Source: Lepas anatifera (taxonomy: Eukaryota > Arthropoda > Thecostraca > Lepadidae). From it: a stretch of DNA of 64,000 nt. The DNA is taken from contig JAOTON010001271.1 in NCBI GenBank assembly GCA_034440635.1, positions 434,001-498,000 of the forward strand, written 5' to 3'. Made by a program: the position numbers and the translations under genes. The stretch's first letter is position 1; each line of letters starts with the position of its first letter. Of this stretch, positions 44,910 through 55,645 are shown one piece after another. Under the pieces are notes generated by a model. The model made no database searches, had not been told where the DNA came from, and worked only from the letters and a program-made list of their open reading frames with translations.

Positions 44910-47336
44910 TGCAAAGGAATCAACTGCTTAAATGTATATGTATTGGAAAAAATGGAGCCATGGCGCAGCAGCCACGGAACGCATCAAGAGCGAAGAGCGA
45001 AGGCCCTGTCTGCCAACCAGTTAATCTGTCAACAGAAAGCAGTTAAAAAGCATCAGCCCTGTGAGATGTGCAACGCTCAAACTGTGAGGAGATTGAGGAA
45101 CACGCACCAGAAGCACCTTAGGCGCAAGGCATCGTGAAAATGACATGACACCGATTTTAAGGCAATATTTAAGGTAATGTGGAAAAAATATTCACAAGAA
45201 GTTTACCAATTGTTATTTGCCTTGATATTCCGTCGTAAAATAATGCGACACCTGGCAAAGAAAGTTTGACTCCATTGACAAGAGTTGTTCGGTGCGTTAC
45301 ACACGAAAAATATTGAAGTGTATGTCTTGGATTTAATTGTTATTTCCCTTCTCCATATTTCAACACATGATTTCCAACATTCAGCTGATGAAGACATAAT
45401 TTGTAAAATCAAATACATTTAATAATTTTTATATGATGATACAATACATGTATTTCCTATATATATATATATATATATATAGATGAATACCACTATTTCT
45501 GACTCCATAGCCGTCTCCGTTTTCCCGAGGGACTAGAACAGACCGGCTCCGCTTGTGGCAGTTGGCAGGGCCCAGGGAGGAATTGTAAACGACAGGGCTG
45601 AGATGGTCGACCCATCTCAGCGATATCGCCAGCTAACACAGCCCCTGAATCCCGCCGAAAGTATCAATTTACATGGCCATTGTCGGTTCTGGTTAACATG
45701 TATACTCAAAAAGTTAAAGGGAATATGGCACCTTGGTTGTATCCAGGAAGGTAGTGTAATTAGGGATATTTTTAGCCGAAAATCATGAAAAAGTACATTT
45801 TTCTCTGAAAAAATGTACAATGAGCTTAATATTTTTTAATGCTCTTCTAGGGTGAAAAATAAACCTCTGCGTATGGATGAAGTCATGATCTGGCAACTAC
45901 GACTATATTCAATAGGCTTCAAGGGCTTCAATTGGCTGATTACTCACCGTGACGTCAGCACTGTCGTCACACCAACAGTTAACAACTGTGGCCGCCTGGC
46001 TGGGGTAGATTTGGGATTTGAATGAAAGAAGTGTCCCTTTGCATACCTCTCAAGTGATGAATTTGAAGAAAAAATATATGTTCAAAAACTGATCTCAGAT
46101 GCGATCAACGACTTATGACGTCATTTCCAAGCCTGTGTAACGCGATTTTGTTATTCAAAACGATGCCTACGGAGCCTGGATGTAACACAGCTCCTACAGC
46201 TCCTAAAACAGCTAGAGAAGTTTCTAAGCATCATTCGAAAGCTATTGAAAAGATTCCGGTTAGGTGGCATTGCATGTAAAATCGTTTAAGCCTTCCTTCA
46301 CGAATCGCACCATCCCGCTGCCTTTTAGCAATGAGTGCAGAGCATCTGAGATTCGGTCGGAGTCGGTGCCGGCTGTTCCATTTTTGTCCTGGTTCAGTGC
46401 TTGAGAAGTAATGTCACCTATTGTTTTATGTTCACTTGAAGTTTAAAACAACACAAAAGGTTCATTTCACTTATCTGCGACTTTTCATGCCATGAAAGAC
46501 ACTTATACATTTCAAATTCTTTGGAGCCACTAAATGAATTCCTGTGATTAAATACGGAACTGGAAAAAGAAAACTTCTGATGGTAAGGTTTTGTTTTATT
46601 TATACCAGCCCGGAGCAATGTGATTGCATATCGCAAGACGTTTCATTTCTTGCACATGGGCTGCTTAGTTTCTGGTTTCTTTTTGCTGATCTAACCCGTT
46701 CGCGCGTTGCGTCATTTCGGGGACCTTTGGGTATCTCCCTAATGAGGGGTTTCATGAACTCGGAATTGCGAATAGGGATGTCAGCTATTTGTCGATTGGT
46801 GGCTTGGAGAAGGATTTAAGTGTTGAACTTGGTATTATAAACTTTGTTTAGACTTTTGCAAGCTCGGCTTTTGAGATCGTAGTTGAAAGAGGCATGTTTG
46901 CACCAGGTGCCAAGGTTGAATCTGGGGGAAAAAGCATCCGCTCATTGTCCCCTGGATCCGCCTATGAACTGAACGCAGGGAGAAGCGGACATCGATTTGC
47001 ATCGCTAAGTCAAGTAATCTACCATCCGAAAATCCATGGCAATTTTCATGCCTCTAAACATGCCTAACGTTAGAATTACAAACAGGGATTTGAAATGTCC
47101 AGAAACTATATTTGAATGAATTAGCTACCTATCTGCATTAAACAAATATATGTGTATAAAGTTTCCTAAGAAAAACAATAATTTTCCGAGTTTCCTTACT
47201 TCATGTCTCAGTCCGATCTACTCGTAGCCCCAGCACAACTCGGCAAGCTCGTTGTCGGCGCAGCAGTGCAGTCCCACCCCAGTCACGTGACCAACTGCCA
47301 ACGGCTACACTGTTATCCGCTCTTCACCGAAGTTGT
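44910..47336. other. no recognised gene
   Basis: 44943-45137 is a 64-codon plus frame rich in Lys/Arg/His with one CEMC and an HQKH; the spacing is not that of a classical zinc finger. A (TA)n tract lies at about 45459-45481. A hairpin, GCTGAGATGGTCGACCCATCTCAGC, is at about 45597-45621. No transposon ends or protein motifs were recognised in the remainder. Confidence 0.4.
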
Positions 47337-47372
47337 ACCGTGTGCACCACGCCATGGCGTGGTGCACACGGT
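47337..47372. repeat. perfect 36-bp palindrome
   Basis: Both halves (ACCGTGTGCACCACGCCA and its reverse complement) match without a mismatch or spacer. The right half core CATGGCGTGGTGCACAC is then repeated at 47373-47389. It can form a perfect hairpin or cruciform. Function unknown. Confidence 0.97.
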
Positions 47373-47389
47373 CATGGCGTGGTGCACAC

Positions 47390-47421
47390 ATCAATGGAAC
47401 ACCTGCAGGTGTTCCATTGAT
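47390..47421. repeat. perfect 32-bp palindrome
   Basis: ATCAATGGAACACCTG is followed immediately by its exact reverse complement. It lies 17 bases after the 36-bp palindrome and is unrelated to it in sequence. Two such palindromes side by side are unlikely by chance and suggest a snap-back copying event or a functional hairpin pair. Confidence 0.97.
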
Positions 47422-47775
47422 CGGTTCCCGCCACTACTGCTTACACACAGCGCAGTGTCACGTGGTACAGACTTGATTGACGGGTCTGGGTTAGAGGGGT
47501 GCGCTTGCGATAGGCGGTACCAGGTATTCTAGCGCTTGCCCCGTCTTCACGGCCTCAAAAGTGTTTTTATTGAATAATTTCTAAATTTGCTGTCTGATGA
47601 AAATGCAGTGCATGCCAATCGAAAGATCTCAACGAATAGCTTCTATAGAGCTTGAAATCAGGACGCTGAGTAGCACTGCTCTGGAGTTATTTGGCAAAAA
47701 CAGTCGGACCAGTAGCATGCCTACCAATCAGTATGGAACCGGGTGTACAGCCCCCTGCAATTGAATATGTACACA
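47422..47775. other. no gene; repeat into which the gypsy element inserted
   Basis: The last 37 bases before the retrotransposon (47744-47780) match a second, inverted and uninterrupted copy at 62711-62753. The insertion was therefore into an older repeated sequence. Confidence 0.5.
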
Positions 47776-47780
47776 CTAGG

Positions 47781-47987
47781 TGTAGTGACTTTGACCCTTA
47801 TCTATTCTCAAAGACACTAATAGTAAACACGTGGCCATTTATTCCGTTGAAGAGTCCCCGCTTTGCCAGATCCATACAGTCACGTTTACCAGATTGTCCC
47901 TCAGACAAGAGTTATAGTCCGCTAGAACAGCGTCTCCTGGAAACCCTCTAAACGGCCCGATAATCCTTCAGATGTCAAGCCGCTACA
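47781..47987 (-). repeat. 3' LTR of the gypsy element
   Basis: 207 bp, TGTAG...CTACA. Against the other LTR the only difference I find is C here versus T there (CAGACAAGAG versus CAGATAAGAG). Confidence 0.95.
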
Positions 47988-47988
47988 C

Positions 47989-48002
47989 TTTCCCCCTCTG
48001 AA
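47989..48002 (-). other. polypurine tract
   Basis: On the minus strand a purine run, CAGAGGGGGAAAG, lies directly before the 3' LTR, the expected place and composition for plus-strand priming of reverse transcription. Confidence 0.8.
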
Positions 48003-48185
48003 ACGGAAAACACTCCCTGAACGGAGAAAGTAAACATGAGCGTGCACAGGTAGTAATGTAACGCACAAACGTAGAGGCAACAGAGCATCAGGTTGCACCT
48101 ACATAATGAAAAGGCTGATGAGGTGAACAAAAGTTACTCGAAGCAGGGGTAGCCAAACGTTAACTCTTAGCTTCAACCACTGCAC

Positions 48186-49214
48186 TCACCAGCACGTCAC
48201 TGTGCACGTCTCAATCAGCCGCTGCGGGGCGCGCGTGCTTCGCGTCGGCCTGCGCACGCCTGGAGACGACGGAACTGCGGGCTCCGTCCCGCTCTCATTC
48301 CGTCCGGCTGGTGCCTCGTGACTGCTCTCCGTGCCGTCGTCCGCTTCGGCACGGTACCGCGTCCGGAACGTGTCGTCCTCAGCAGGTCTGTCGCCGTCCA
48401 CTTGCGTCGGATGACCGGTGATTGTGACGGACGGCTCCGTGTCCCCCAGATTAGGCGATAGCTGAACTCCTCGGTTATGTCCAGCGTCCTTCAGACGTGA
48501 GGGATCTTCACGAAGGTGGTCCACGTGGACGTAACGAATACGTCCTAGCGCCCGGCATAGGTACGTGAGTGGCCTCTTTCGGCAGGTGATCACTCCTGGT
48601 ACCCAGATCACACGCTGGTCACTACGATGATTCCGCACGAGAACGGGCTGACCCGGCGTGAACTCGCGAAGAACTGGCTTCCTGACGTCATGGGAGGCCT
48701 TCTGTTCCGATTGCTTGGCTTGAACTTTGGTCTTCAAGCATGGCTTCAAGAGCGATAGCCGGGTTCTGGGAGTTCTTCTCAGAAAAAGTTCGCCCGGGGC
48801 TTTCCCTGTTACGGTGTGGGGAGTGTTTCTGTACGCAAACAGAAAGTTATCCACTTGATGCTGGAGAGGTAGCTTCACTTCTGATAGCCGGTTCCTTTCT
48901 AGACTTTCCTTTAGTGTTCGGACACAACGCTCCACTTGCCCATTTGAAGCACTATGGTATGGAGGAGTCTTCTTGTGGTAAACACCGTTTCTTCTCAGGA
49001 AGTCCCCAAACTCTTGAGAAGTAAACGTGGGTCCGTTGTCCGTCACAACGACCTCTGGTATGCCGTAACGAGCAAAAATGGTGCGAACCACCTCCACTGT
49101 ACGAGCAGACTTGATGTCTTGCATCAGGATGACTTCAAGCCACTTAGAATGGCTGTCCACGATAAGGAGAAATTGTTGTCCCTTCTTCTCAGCAAAATCA
49201 AGGTGAATCCTCTC
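48186..49214 (-). pseudogene. gypsy integrase, catalytic core and C-terminus
   Basis: The frame is open from just after a TGA at 49215-49217; from the Met at 49160 it has 324 residues. The D,D-35-E triad is visible: Asp2 in DSHSKW, Asp41 in VTDNGPTF and Glu77 in NGQVERCV, with the spacing typical of retroviral-type integrases. Residues 165-215 contain the basic, Trp/Val-rich GPY/F-like segment. The last 100 residues are Asp/Glu/Ser/Arg-rich and variable. The integrase zinc-binding HHCC domain lies upstream, cut off by the TGA and by a change of phase near 49331. It joins newly made element DNA to the host chromosome in an intact copy; this copy cannot make the full protein. Confidence 0.9.
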
Positions 49215-49308
49215 TCAGACTCGTTCCGGCCACTCCCACGGGATGAGTGGCGCTGGTGCCGGATCCTGGCGCACTGTCTGGCACACGGAGCAGCTTTTCA
49301 CCTCGGCT

Positions 49309-51525
49309 TCAACATCCGCATCCAGACCCGGCCCCCAGGTAGCATCTGGCCAGAGCCTTCATGCGTCCAACTCCTGGGTGCTCCTGATGAAGATCATGCA
49401 GCAATCGTTGGCGAAACTTCGGAGGGATGATCACTCTTCGCCCCCAAAGCAGGCAGCCTTGCTCCACTGATAACTCTTCACGTCGGGTGAAGTACGGCCT
49501 CAGGTCATCTGAGATGTCATCCGTCCATCCCGACATCACATATTCACCGACTCTTCCCAATGTTACATCTCTTCGAGTTTCTTCCTCGATTTCCTGCGAC
49601 GTCACTGGCAGGTCTTCAATAAATGAGCAGCAAAGCACCTCCTGATCCACGTCAGTCGCTGACGGGGCATTCGGGACGAGGCGCGAAAGCGCATCTGCGT
49701 TTCCATGTAGCTCGGAGCGGCGGTACTCGATCGTGTACTGGTAGGCAGCCAGCAGCAGCGCCCAACGCTGCATTCTGGCGGCAGCCAGAGGCGGCACTGC
49801 GTTGTGCGGCCCCAGGAGACTTGTCAGAGCTTGGTGATCCGTCACCAGCGTAAACTGACGTCCGTACAGGTACTGGTGGAACTTCTTCAATCCAAACACT
49901 ATGCTGAGTCCTTCCCGCTCCACTTGTGCATAGTTCTGTTCTGTGCGCGACATGGTTCTTGACGCGTATGCCACAGGACGCTCTGTGCCATCAGGCATGA
50001 CATGAGCGATCACCGCGCCTAAACCATAGGCGGAGGCGTCACAGCTTAGCTTCAATGGCTTCTTCACATCATAGTGCACAAGGACATCCTTACTGCTTAG
50101 AGTCCCCTTCAGCTTCTGGTACGCCTTCTCACAGGCTGCTGTCCATCTCCATTCAGCATCCTTCTGCAACAACTGGTTCAGCGGCTGCAGCTTGGTGGAC
50201 AGATCTGGCAGGAATCTTCTGTAGAAGTTCACCAGCCCTAACATACTCTTCAGTTCCTGGACGTTCTGCGGCCTCTTCATCGCTTGGATGGCCTGGATTT
50301 TCTCCTCTGTTGGCTGGATACCATCAGGTGTGATCCGATGTCCCAGGTAGTTCAGCTCACTCTTGAACAGCTCACACTTGGCGTAGTTGAGCTTGATGTT
50401 ATGAGCTTCAAGACGTTCCATCACTCGATGAAGGTCCTTGTGGTGCTCCTCCTCAGATGCACTGCCGATCAATATATCATCCAGATACACCAAAACTTGA
50501 TCCAACCCTTGCAGCACTTGATCTATGATTCTCTGGAATAGCTCTGGAGCTTGGGTGACACCATACTGGAGTCTTTCTGGCTGAAGCAGCCCTCTAGGTG
50601 TGTTGATCACCAGGAGCTTCTTCGAGGCTTCAGTCAGCTCACACTGCAAGTAAGCTTGAGATAGGTCCAGCTTAGAAAAGACCTTCCCCTTCACTTTAGC
50701 AAAGAGATCCTGGACAGTGGGAAGAGGATACGTTCCCACTTCTGCCCATCGATTCACAGTGACTTTGTAGTCTCCACAGAGGCGCAGTGATCCGTCAGGC
50801 TTAACCACTGTCACCACTGGTGATGCCCACTCACTGCTGCTAACTGGTTTCAAGACTCCTTCTGATACTTGTCTATCCAGTTCTTTGTTCACTTTGTCTT
50901 TCAGTGCGTACAGCACATTCCGAGGCTTGAAGAAACATGGTGTAGCCCCTTCCTTTAGCTTGATGTCCACCTTGAAAGACTTGATTGGTCCTCCTCCCGG
51001 TGTGCACACCCCAGGAAATTCCTCCTTGATGGACACTTTATCCTGAGTTTCTGTTGCTCCCACCTGGTGCACCATGCCCCAGTTTACTTTGAGCACATTC
51101 AACCAGTCTCTACCAAGCAGGTTTGGTCTTCCAGCAGCAACATCTACCACCAAGAGGTCCAGCATCTTTACTTGCCCATGGTGCTCCACCTGTGCACTGA
51201 CTTGGCCCATCACAGGGATCTGTGTTCCAGAAAATCCACTCAGCACTACTGAGCATGGCTTCAAATCAACACCTTGAAACGCGTCCTCATACTGCGCTCG
51301 AGTGATGACAGATTTGGCAGCACCAGTATCCACTTGCATACATACATCTTGTCCATTTATCTTCATGGTTACTTGGTAGGCCTTGCAGTCACTTTCCGAG
51401 ACACCAAACAGTTCATACATATGATCGGGCTTTGGGTCTGCCTTAGTCTTCCTCGGGTTTGCAGCAGTAGCACCACTTTGTGCTTTGACTTTAGTCTTAC
51501 ACTTCTTGGCAACATGGCCTTTCAA
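49309..51525 (-). pseudogene. gypsy pol: protease, reverse transcriptase, RNase H, start of integrase
   Basis: 738 residues. Protease: DTGA at 66-69 and LLGRDWL at 136-142. Reverse transcriptase: LDLSQAY at 286-292 and the catalytic YLDD at 347-350. RNase H: CDAS at 495-498, a Glu at 537, TDH at 562-564 and GNADALSR at 608-615. The integrase N-terminal His pair is near 710-716, just before the frame breaks. The phase change is in a G run near 49331 (plus strand GCCCCC) and leads to the stop at 49309-49311. The true upstream part (zinc knuckles) is in the same frame, separated by a TGA at 51538-51540. Catalytic residues are otherwise intact, fitting the youth shown by the LTRs. Confidence 0.95.
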
Positions 51526-51540
51526 GTTGCACTTAAATCA

Positions 51541-51677
51541 TGTAGCATCCTTGAACTTACACTCAAAAGCTCTGTGAGATGTTCCCCCACACCGAAAACA
51601 TGAGCTTTCAACAGCGCTGACTTGTCGCCTTGAGCCTACATGTTGCTTGTTCACTACATTTACCTCACCTTGTGCAG
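51541..51677 (-). pseudogene. gypsy gag, C-terminal part with zinc knuckle
   Basis: The minus-strand frame contains CFRCGGTSHRAFEC, a CCHC zinc knuckle (C-x2-C-x4-H-x4-C) that binds the element RNA in gypsy nucleocapsids. A second knuckle (GHVAKKC) begins the next frame after a TGA at 51538-51540, so gag and pol form one frame broken by that stop. Upstream, gag is cut by the foldback insertion: the frame before and after is in phase across the 8-bp duplication at 51678-51685 and 61578-61585. The first codons of the open frame seen here (up to 51741) are foldback sequence, not gag. Confidence 0.9.
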
Positions 51678-51819
51678 TAGCACTTGGTATAACTAGGGCA
51701 GACGTCTCACCTTTGCCAGATAGAAACGTGGGGTTCATCACTGGAAGAGAAAATTCCCAAGACCCAGAAATTTCCCCAGTTTCCCAGGTTTTCCCCCTGA
51801 GAAAGGGAATTCAGGGAAG

Positions 51820-53782
51820 GGATTTCGGCCCATAGGCGGATTCAAGAGGGGGAAGTTCAGGTGCACTACAGAGCAAAGGATTCCTGGCATAGGCGTATCC
51901 AGGGAAGGGAATTAGGCCATGGGCGGATCCAGGGAAGGGAAGTAGATGGGATCCGACGAGATAGGCATGCCTTTCATAGGCGGATTCAGGTAAGAGAAAC
52001 AGTGAAGGTGCACTTCATGCAAGGAATTCCTGGCATAGGCGTATCCAGGAAAGGGCATTAAGGCCATGGGCGGATCCAGGGAAGGGAAGTAGATGGGATC
52101 CGACGAAATAGGCATGCGTTTCATAGGCGGATTCAGGTAAGAGAAACAGTGAAGGTGCACATCATGCAAGGGATTCCTGGCATAGGCGTATCCAGGGAAG
52201 GTATTAAGGCCATGGGCGGATCCAGGGAAGGCGAAGAAGACAAAATCCTGTAAAGAAAGCAGACGTGTCATAGGCGGATTAAGGAATGAATTCCTGGCAT
52301 AGGCGGATCCAGAGAAGGGATTTAGGCCATAGGCGGATCCAGGGAAGGGGATTAGGGCCATGGGCGGATCCAGGGAAGGGGAAAAGGACAGGACCCTGTA
52401 AAGAAAGCATACGTGTCATAGGCGGATTAAGGAATGAATTCCTGGCATAGGCGGATCCAGAGAAGGGGATTTAGGCCATAGGCAGATCCAGGGAAGGGGA
52501 TTAAGGCCATGGGCGGATCCAGGGAAGGGGAAAAAGACAGGACCCTGTAAAGAAAACATACGTGTCATAGGCGGATTAAGGAATGAATTCCTGGCATGGG
52601 CGGATCCAGAGAAGGGGGATTAAGGCCATAGGCAGATCCAGGGAAGAAGACAGGACCCTGGAAAGGAAGCATACGTGGCATAGGCGGATTAAGGAATGAA
52701 TTCCTGGCATAGGCGGATCCAGAGAAGGAATTTAGGCCATAGGCGGATCCAGGGAAGAGGATTAAGGCCATGGGCGGATCCAGGGAAGGGGAAAAGGACA
52801 GGACCCTGTAAAGAAAGCATACGTGTCATAGGCGGATTAAGGAATTAATTCCTGGCATAGGCAGATCCAGAGAAGGGGGTTTAGGCCATGGGCGGATCCA
52901 GGAAAGGGAAAAAGACAGGACCCTGTAAAGAAAAATACGTGTCATAGGCAGATTAAGGAATGAATTTCTGGCATAGGCGGATCCAGAGAAGAGGATTTAG
53001 GCCATAGGCGGATCCAGGGAAGGGCATTAAGGCCATGGGCGGATCCAGGGAAGAGGAAAAAGACAGGACCCTGTGAAGAAAACATACGTGTCAGGCGGAT
53101 TAAGGAATGAATTCCTGGCATAGGCGGATCCAGAGAAGGGGATTTAGGCCATAGGCGGATCCAGGAAAGGGGAAGAAGATAAGACCCTGTAAAGAAAGCA
53201 TACGTGTCATGGGCGGATTAAGTATTGAATTCCTGGCATAGGTGCGAATCCAGAGAAGGGGATTTAGGCCGTAGGCGGATCCAGGGAAGAGGGAAAAGAC
53301 AGGATCCTGTAAAGAAAACATACGTGTCATAGGCGGATTAAGGAATGCATTCCTGGAATAGGCGGATCCAGAGAAGGGGGCATTAGGCCATAGGAGGATC
53401 CAGGAAAGGGTAAAAAGACAGGACCCTGTAAAGAAAGCATACGTGTCATAGGCGGATTGAGGATTGAATTCCTGGCATAGGCGAATCCAGAGAAGGGGAT
53501 TTAGGCCATAGGAAGATCCAGGGAAGAAGACAGGACCCTGTAGAGGAAGCATACGTGGCATAGGCGGATTAAGGAATTAATTCCTGGCATAGGCAGATCC
53601 AGAGAAGGGGGTTTAGGCCATGGGCGGATCCAGGGAAGGGAAAGAAGGCAGGACCATGTAAAGAAGCAGACGTGTCATAGGCAGATTCAGGAGGGTTGCG
53701 GTGCACTATTGAGCAATAAATTCCTGGTATAGGCGGATCCAGAGAAGGGGGATTTAGGCCATGGGCGGATCCATGGTAGGGA
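51820..53782. repeat. left arm of foldback: 117/148-bp tandem repeats
   Basis: The landmark ACGTGTCATAGGCGGATT recurs at about 52263, 52410, 52558, 52673, 52821, 52938, 53086, 53206, 53323, 53440, 53550 and 53668. Spacing is either about 148 or about 117 bp. The longer unit has one extra 31-bp sub-block (GGCCATGGGCGGATCCAGGG). Each unit is itself two or three versions of a shorter motif, CATAGGCGGATCCAGGGAAG. The long minus-strand frames here are by-products of the period. Confidence 0.95.
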
Positions 53783-53939
53783 AGTAGAGGCAGTGGCGGC
53801 GGATAAAGGGGGGCAAGGGGGGCAGTTGCCACCCCCCAAAATTATCAGAGGGGGCCCCCTGTAAAAAAAACGCAATTTTAGCTTGGTTCTTTTCTGAAAG
53901 TTCACGAATGACCTGACTGAGCCCTCAACAGTTTCTCGA

Positions 53940-54840
53940 TTTGGACAGTGTCCGAGCTTTATCTTGGGGGCCCTGAGCTTGGGCTCGGGACCCTCTAACT
54001 TGGCCTTTAGGGGCCCCAAGATTAGCGTAAAGGGCCCCGAGACTGGCCTCAGGGGGCCAGATCTTGGTCTAAAGGTCCCCGAGCCTGGAATCAGGGCCCC
54101 CACTTTGTCTCAGGGGCCCCGAGCTGTTCCTCGCCCCCGAATTTCGTCTCAGGGACCCCCAAGCTTAGTCTAAGGGGCCCCCAAGGCTGGTCTCAGGGCA
54201 CACAAGCTTAGCCTTAAGGGAGCTCCCCGAGCTCGGTCTCAGGGCCCCGAGATTGTCTAAGGGGCTCCGGAGCTTGTCTAAGGCCCCCCGAGTTTGATCT
54301 CAGGGCCCTCCAAGCTTAGTCTCAGGGGGGCTCCCGAACGTAACCTCATGGAGGTTCCGAGATTGGTCTTAGGGCCCTCCAATATTGGTATAAGGGGGCT
54401 TCCCAGATTGGTCTAAGGGGCCCCCGAGAATGGTCTTCAGGGACCTTTAGCTTGGTTTCAGGGCCTCCAAGCTTGGTGTCAGAGGCCGCCAAGCTTGGTC
54501 TCAGAGGCCCCCGAGCTTGGTCTCAGGACCCCTGAGCTTGGACTCGGAGGCATTCCAGCTTGATCTCTAGGAGCCCCACAAGCTTGGCTGCAGGGGGCCC
54601 CCGAGCTGTGTCTCAGGGCTCCGAATTTGGTCTCAGGCAGCCTCCGAGATTGGTCTAAGGTGGCCTTGAGCTTGGTTTCAAGGGCTTCCAAGCCTTGTTT
54701 CAGAGGCCCCCAAACTTGGTCTCAGGGGCCGTGAGCTTGGGGGCTCGGTGGCCTTCGAGCTTGATCTCTAGGAGCCCCCAAGCTCAAGCTAGGAGCCCCC
54801 CGAGTTGTGTCTCAGGGCCCCGAGCTTGGTCTTGTGTGTG
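53940..54840. repeat. GGGCCCCCGAGCTTGGTCTCAG minisatellite
   Basis: Units of about 22-30 bp, mostly GAGCTTGGTCTCAGGG joined to GGCCCC(C). The same unit in inverse orientation (GAGACCAAGCTCGGGG) fills hAT-like element 2 at 58850-60890. The array is degenerate at its left. Confidence 0.9.
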
Positions 54841-55085
54841 CTCAAGTCAATATGCCTGTCATTAACGTTTTTTTCTGTGCCGATATAGACGACAGCATCC
54901 ACCGCCCCCAGTTCTCATTCTGCAGGAGACGGAATTTAAAAAAAAAACGTATATAATAATTCGTGTTACCTACCATGTTTTATGATGTAGATGCATACGA
55001 ACAAACAGCATTCACTTTTTAAAAGAACTATTTGCCTCGGAAGGCCGTTGTTGTACCGTTATTATAATTTTGCTAAACTCCTAAC

Positions 55086-55331
55086 GTGACGCTGGAGCTT
55101 AAAGCTTTGACGTCCAATGTCCGAGGCTTACGTGAACCTATAAAACGCAGATCCATATTTCGACATCTACATGTCAAATACGCTGCTTATTTTGCTGCAC
55201 TACAGGAAACATATTCCAGCCTGGAATCCGAGATCGTGTGGAAAATCGAACGGGAAGGCAAAACCATTTTTTTACACGGGCCAACTAAACAACAGGGAGG
55301 AATAGCCATTTTTGTACTGGGCCAAATATAA
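55086..55331 (+). pseudogene. LINE endonuclease N-terminal fragment
   Basis: The first 80 residues of an APE-type endonuclease from a non-LTR retrotransposon. Asn11 lies in TSNVRGLR and Glu41 in ALQETYSS, the two first catalytic residues of this fold, with the usual spacing. It then stops; the next bases continue toward a 136-bp MITE inserted just after it. No reverse transcriptase is nearby. It lies inside hAT-like element 1 as captured or inserted sequence. Confidence 0.75.
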
Positions 55332-55347
55332 CTTTTACCATTTGTGA

Positions 55348-55499
55348 CGCTTATGCAGGAGCGGAACCAGGGTTTTGCTGGGGGAGTCACTGAGCTTTGA
55401 AAAATGGCGGAAAAAGGGGAATAGGGCGAAAAATTGCGAAAATGGAACAAAGTGAGGCTGAAGCCCCCTCAGCCCCCTGGATCCGCCCCTGCGCTTATG
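55348..55499. mobile_element. 136-bp hAT-like MITE
   Basis: The element spans 55356-55491, with the perfect 8-bp duplication CGCTTATG at 55348-55355 and 55492-55499. Its termini are CAGGAGCGGAACCAGGG and the inverse of CAGGGGCGGATCCAGGG. It is inserted in the captured LINE fragment, so it is the innermost layer of the nest (level four). Confidence 0.93.
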
Positions 55500-55645
55500 C
55501 CTCTGACCTCAGGCAGCCATCCCAACCAATCCATCGCAGTTTTTAGGGGCCCTTGCTGCCGAGGGGGCCCCATCGTCAAGGGGGCCCCCTGGAAAAATTC
55601 TTGCCCCCCCATCCGAAAAGAGCATCCGCCGCCACTGAGTAGAGG

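Larger units (their letters stand above)
53783..55645. mobile_element. hAT-like non-autonomous element 1 in the foldback
   Basis: The element spans 53791-55637, with the perfect 8-bp duplication AGTAGAGG at 53783-53790 and 55638-55645. Its termini are CAGTGGCGGCGGAT and its exact inverse. An 8-bp target and CAGTGG-type ends are the hAT signature. It contains a GGCCCCGAGCTTGGTCTCAG minisatellite (about 53940-54840), a LINE endonuclease fragment and a 136-bp MITE. No transposase is present. Confidence 0.92.

Noticed and set aside
51686..51710. TA or CTAG as the target duplication of the foldback
   Set aside because: Those readings put gag out of phase across the junction; only the 8-bp TAGCACTT reading restores phase and extends the inverted termini to GGTA.
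51912..53832. Long minus-strand frames rich in Pro/Gly/Ser/Asn
   Set aside because: They are translations of the foldback tandem repeat, recur with its period and change phase between 148- and 117-bp units.
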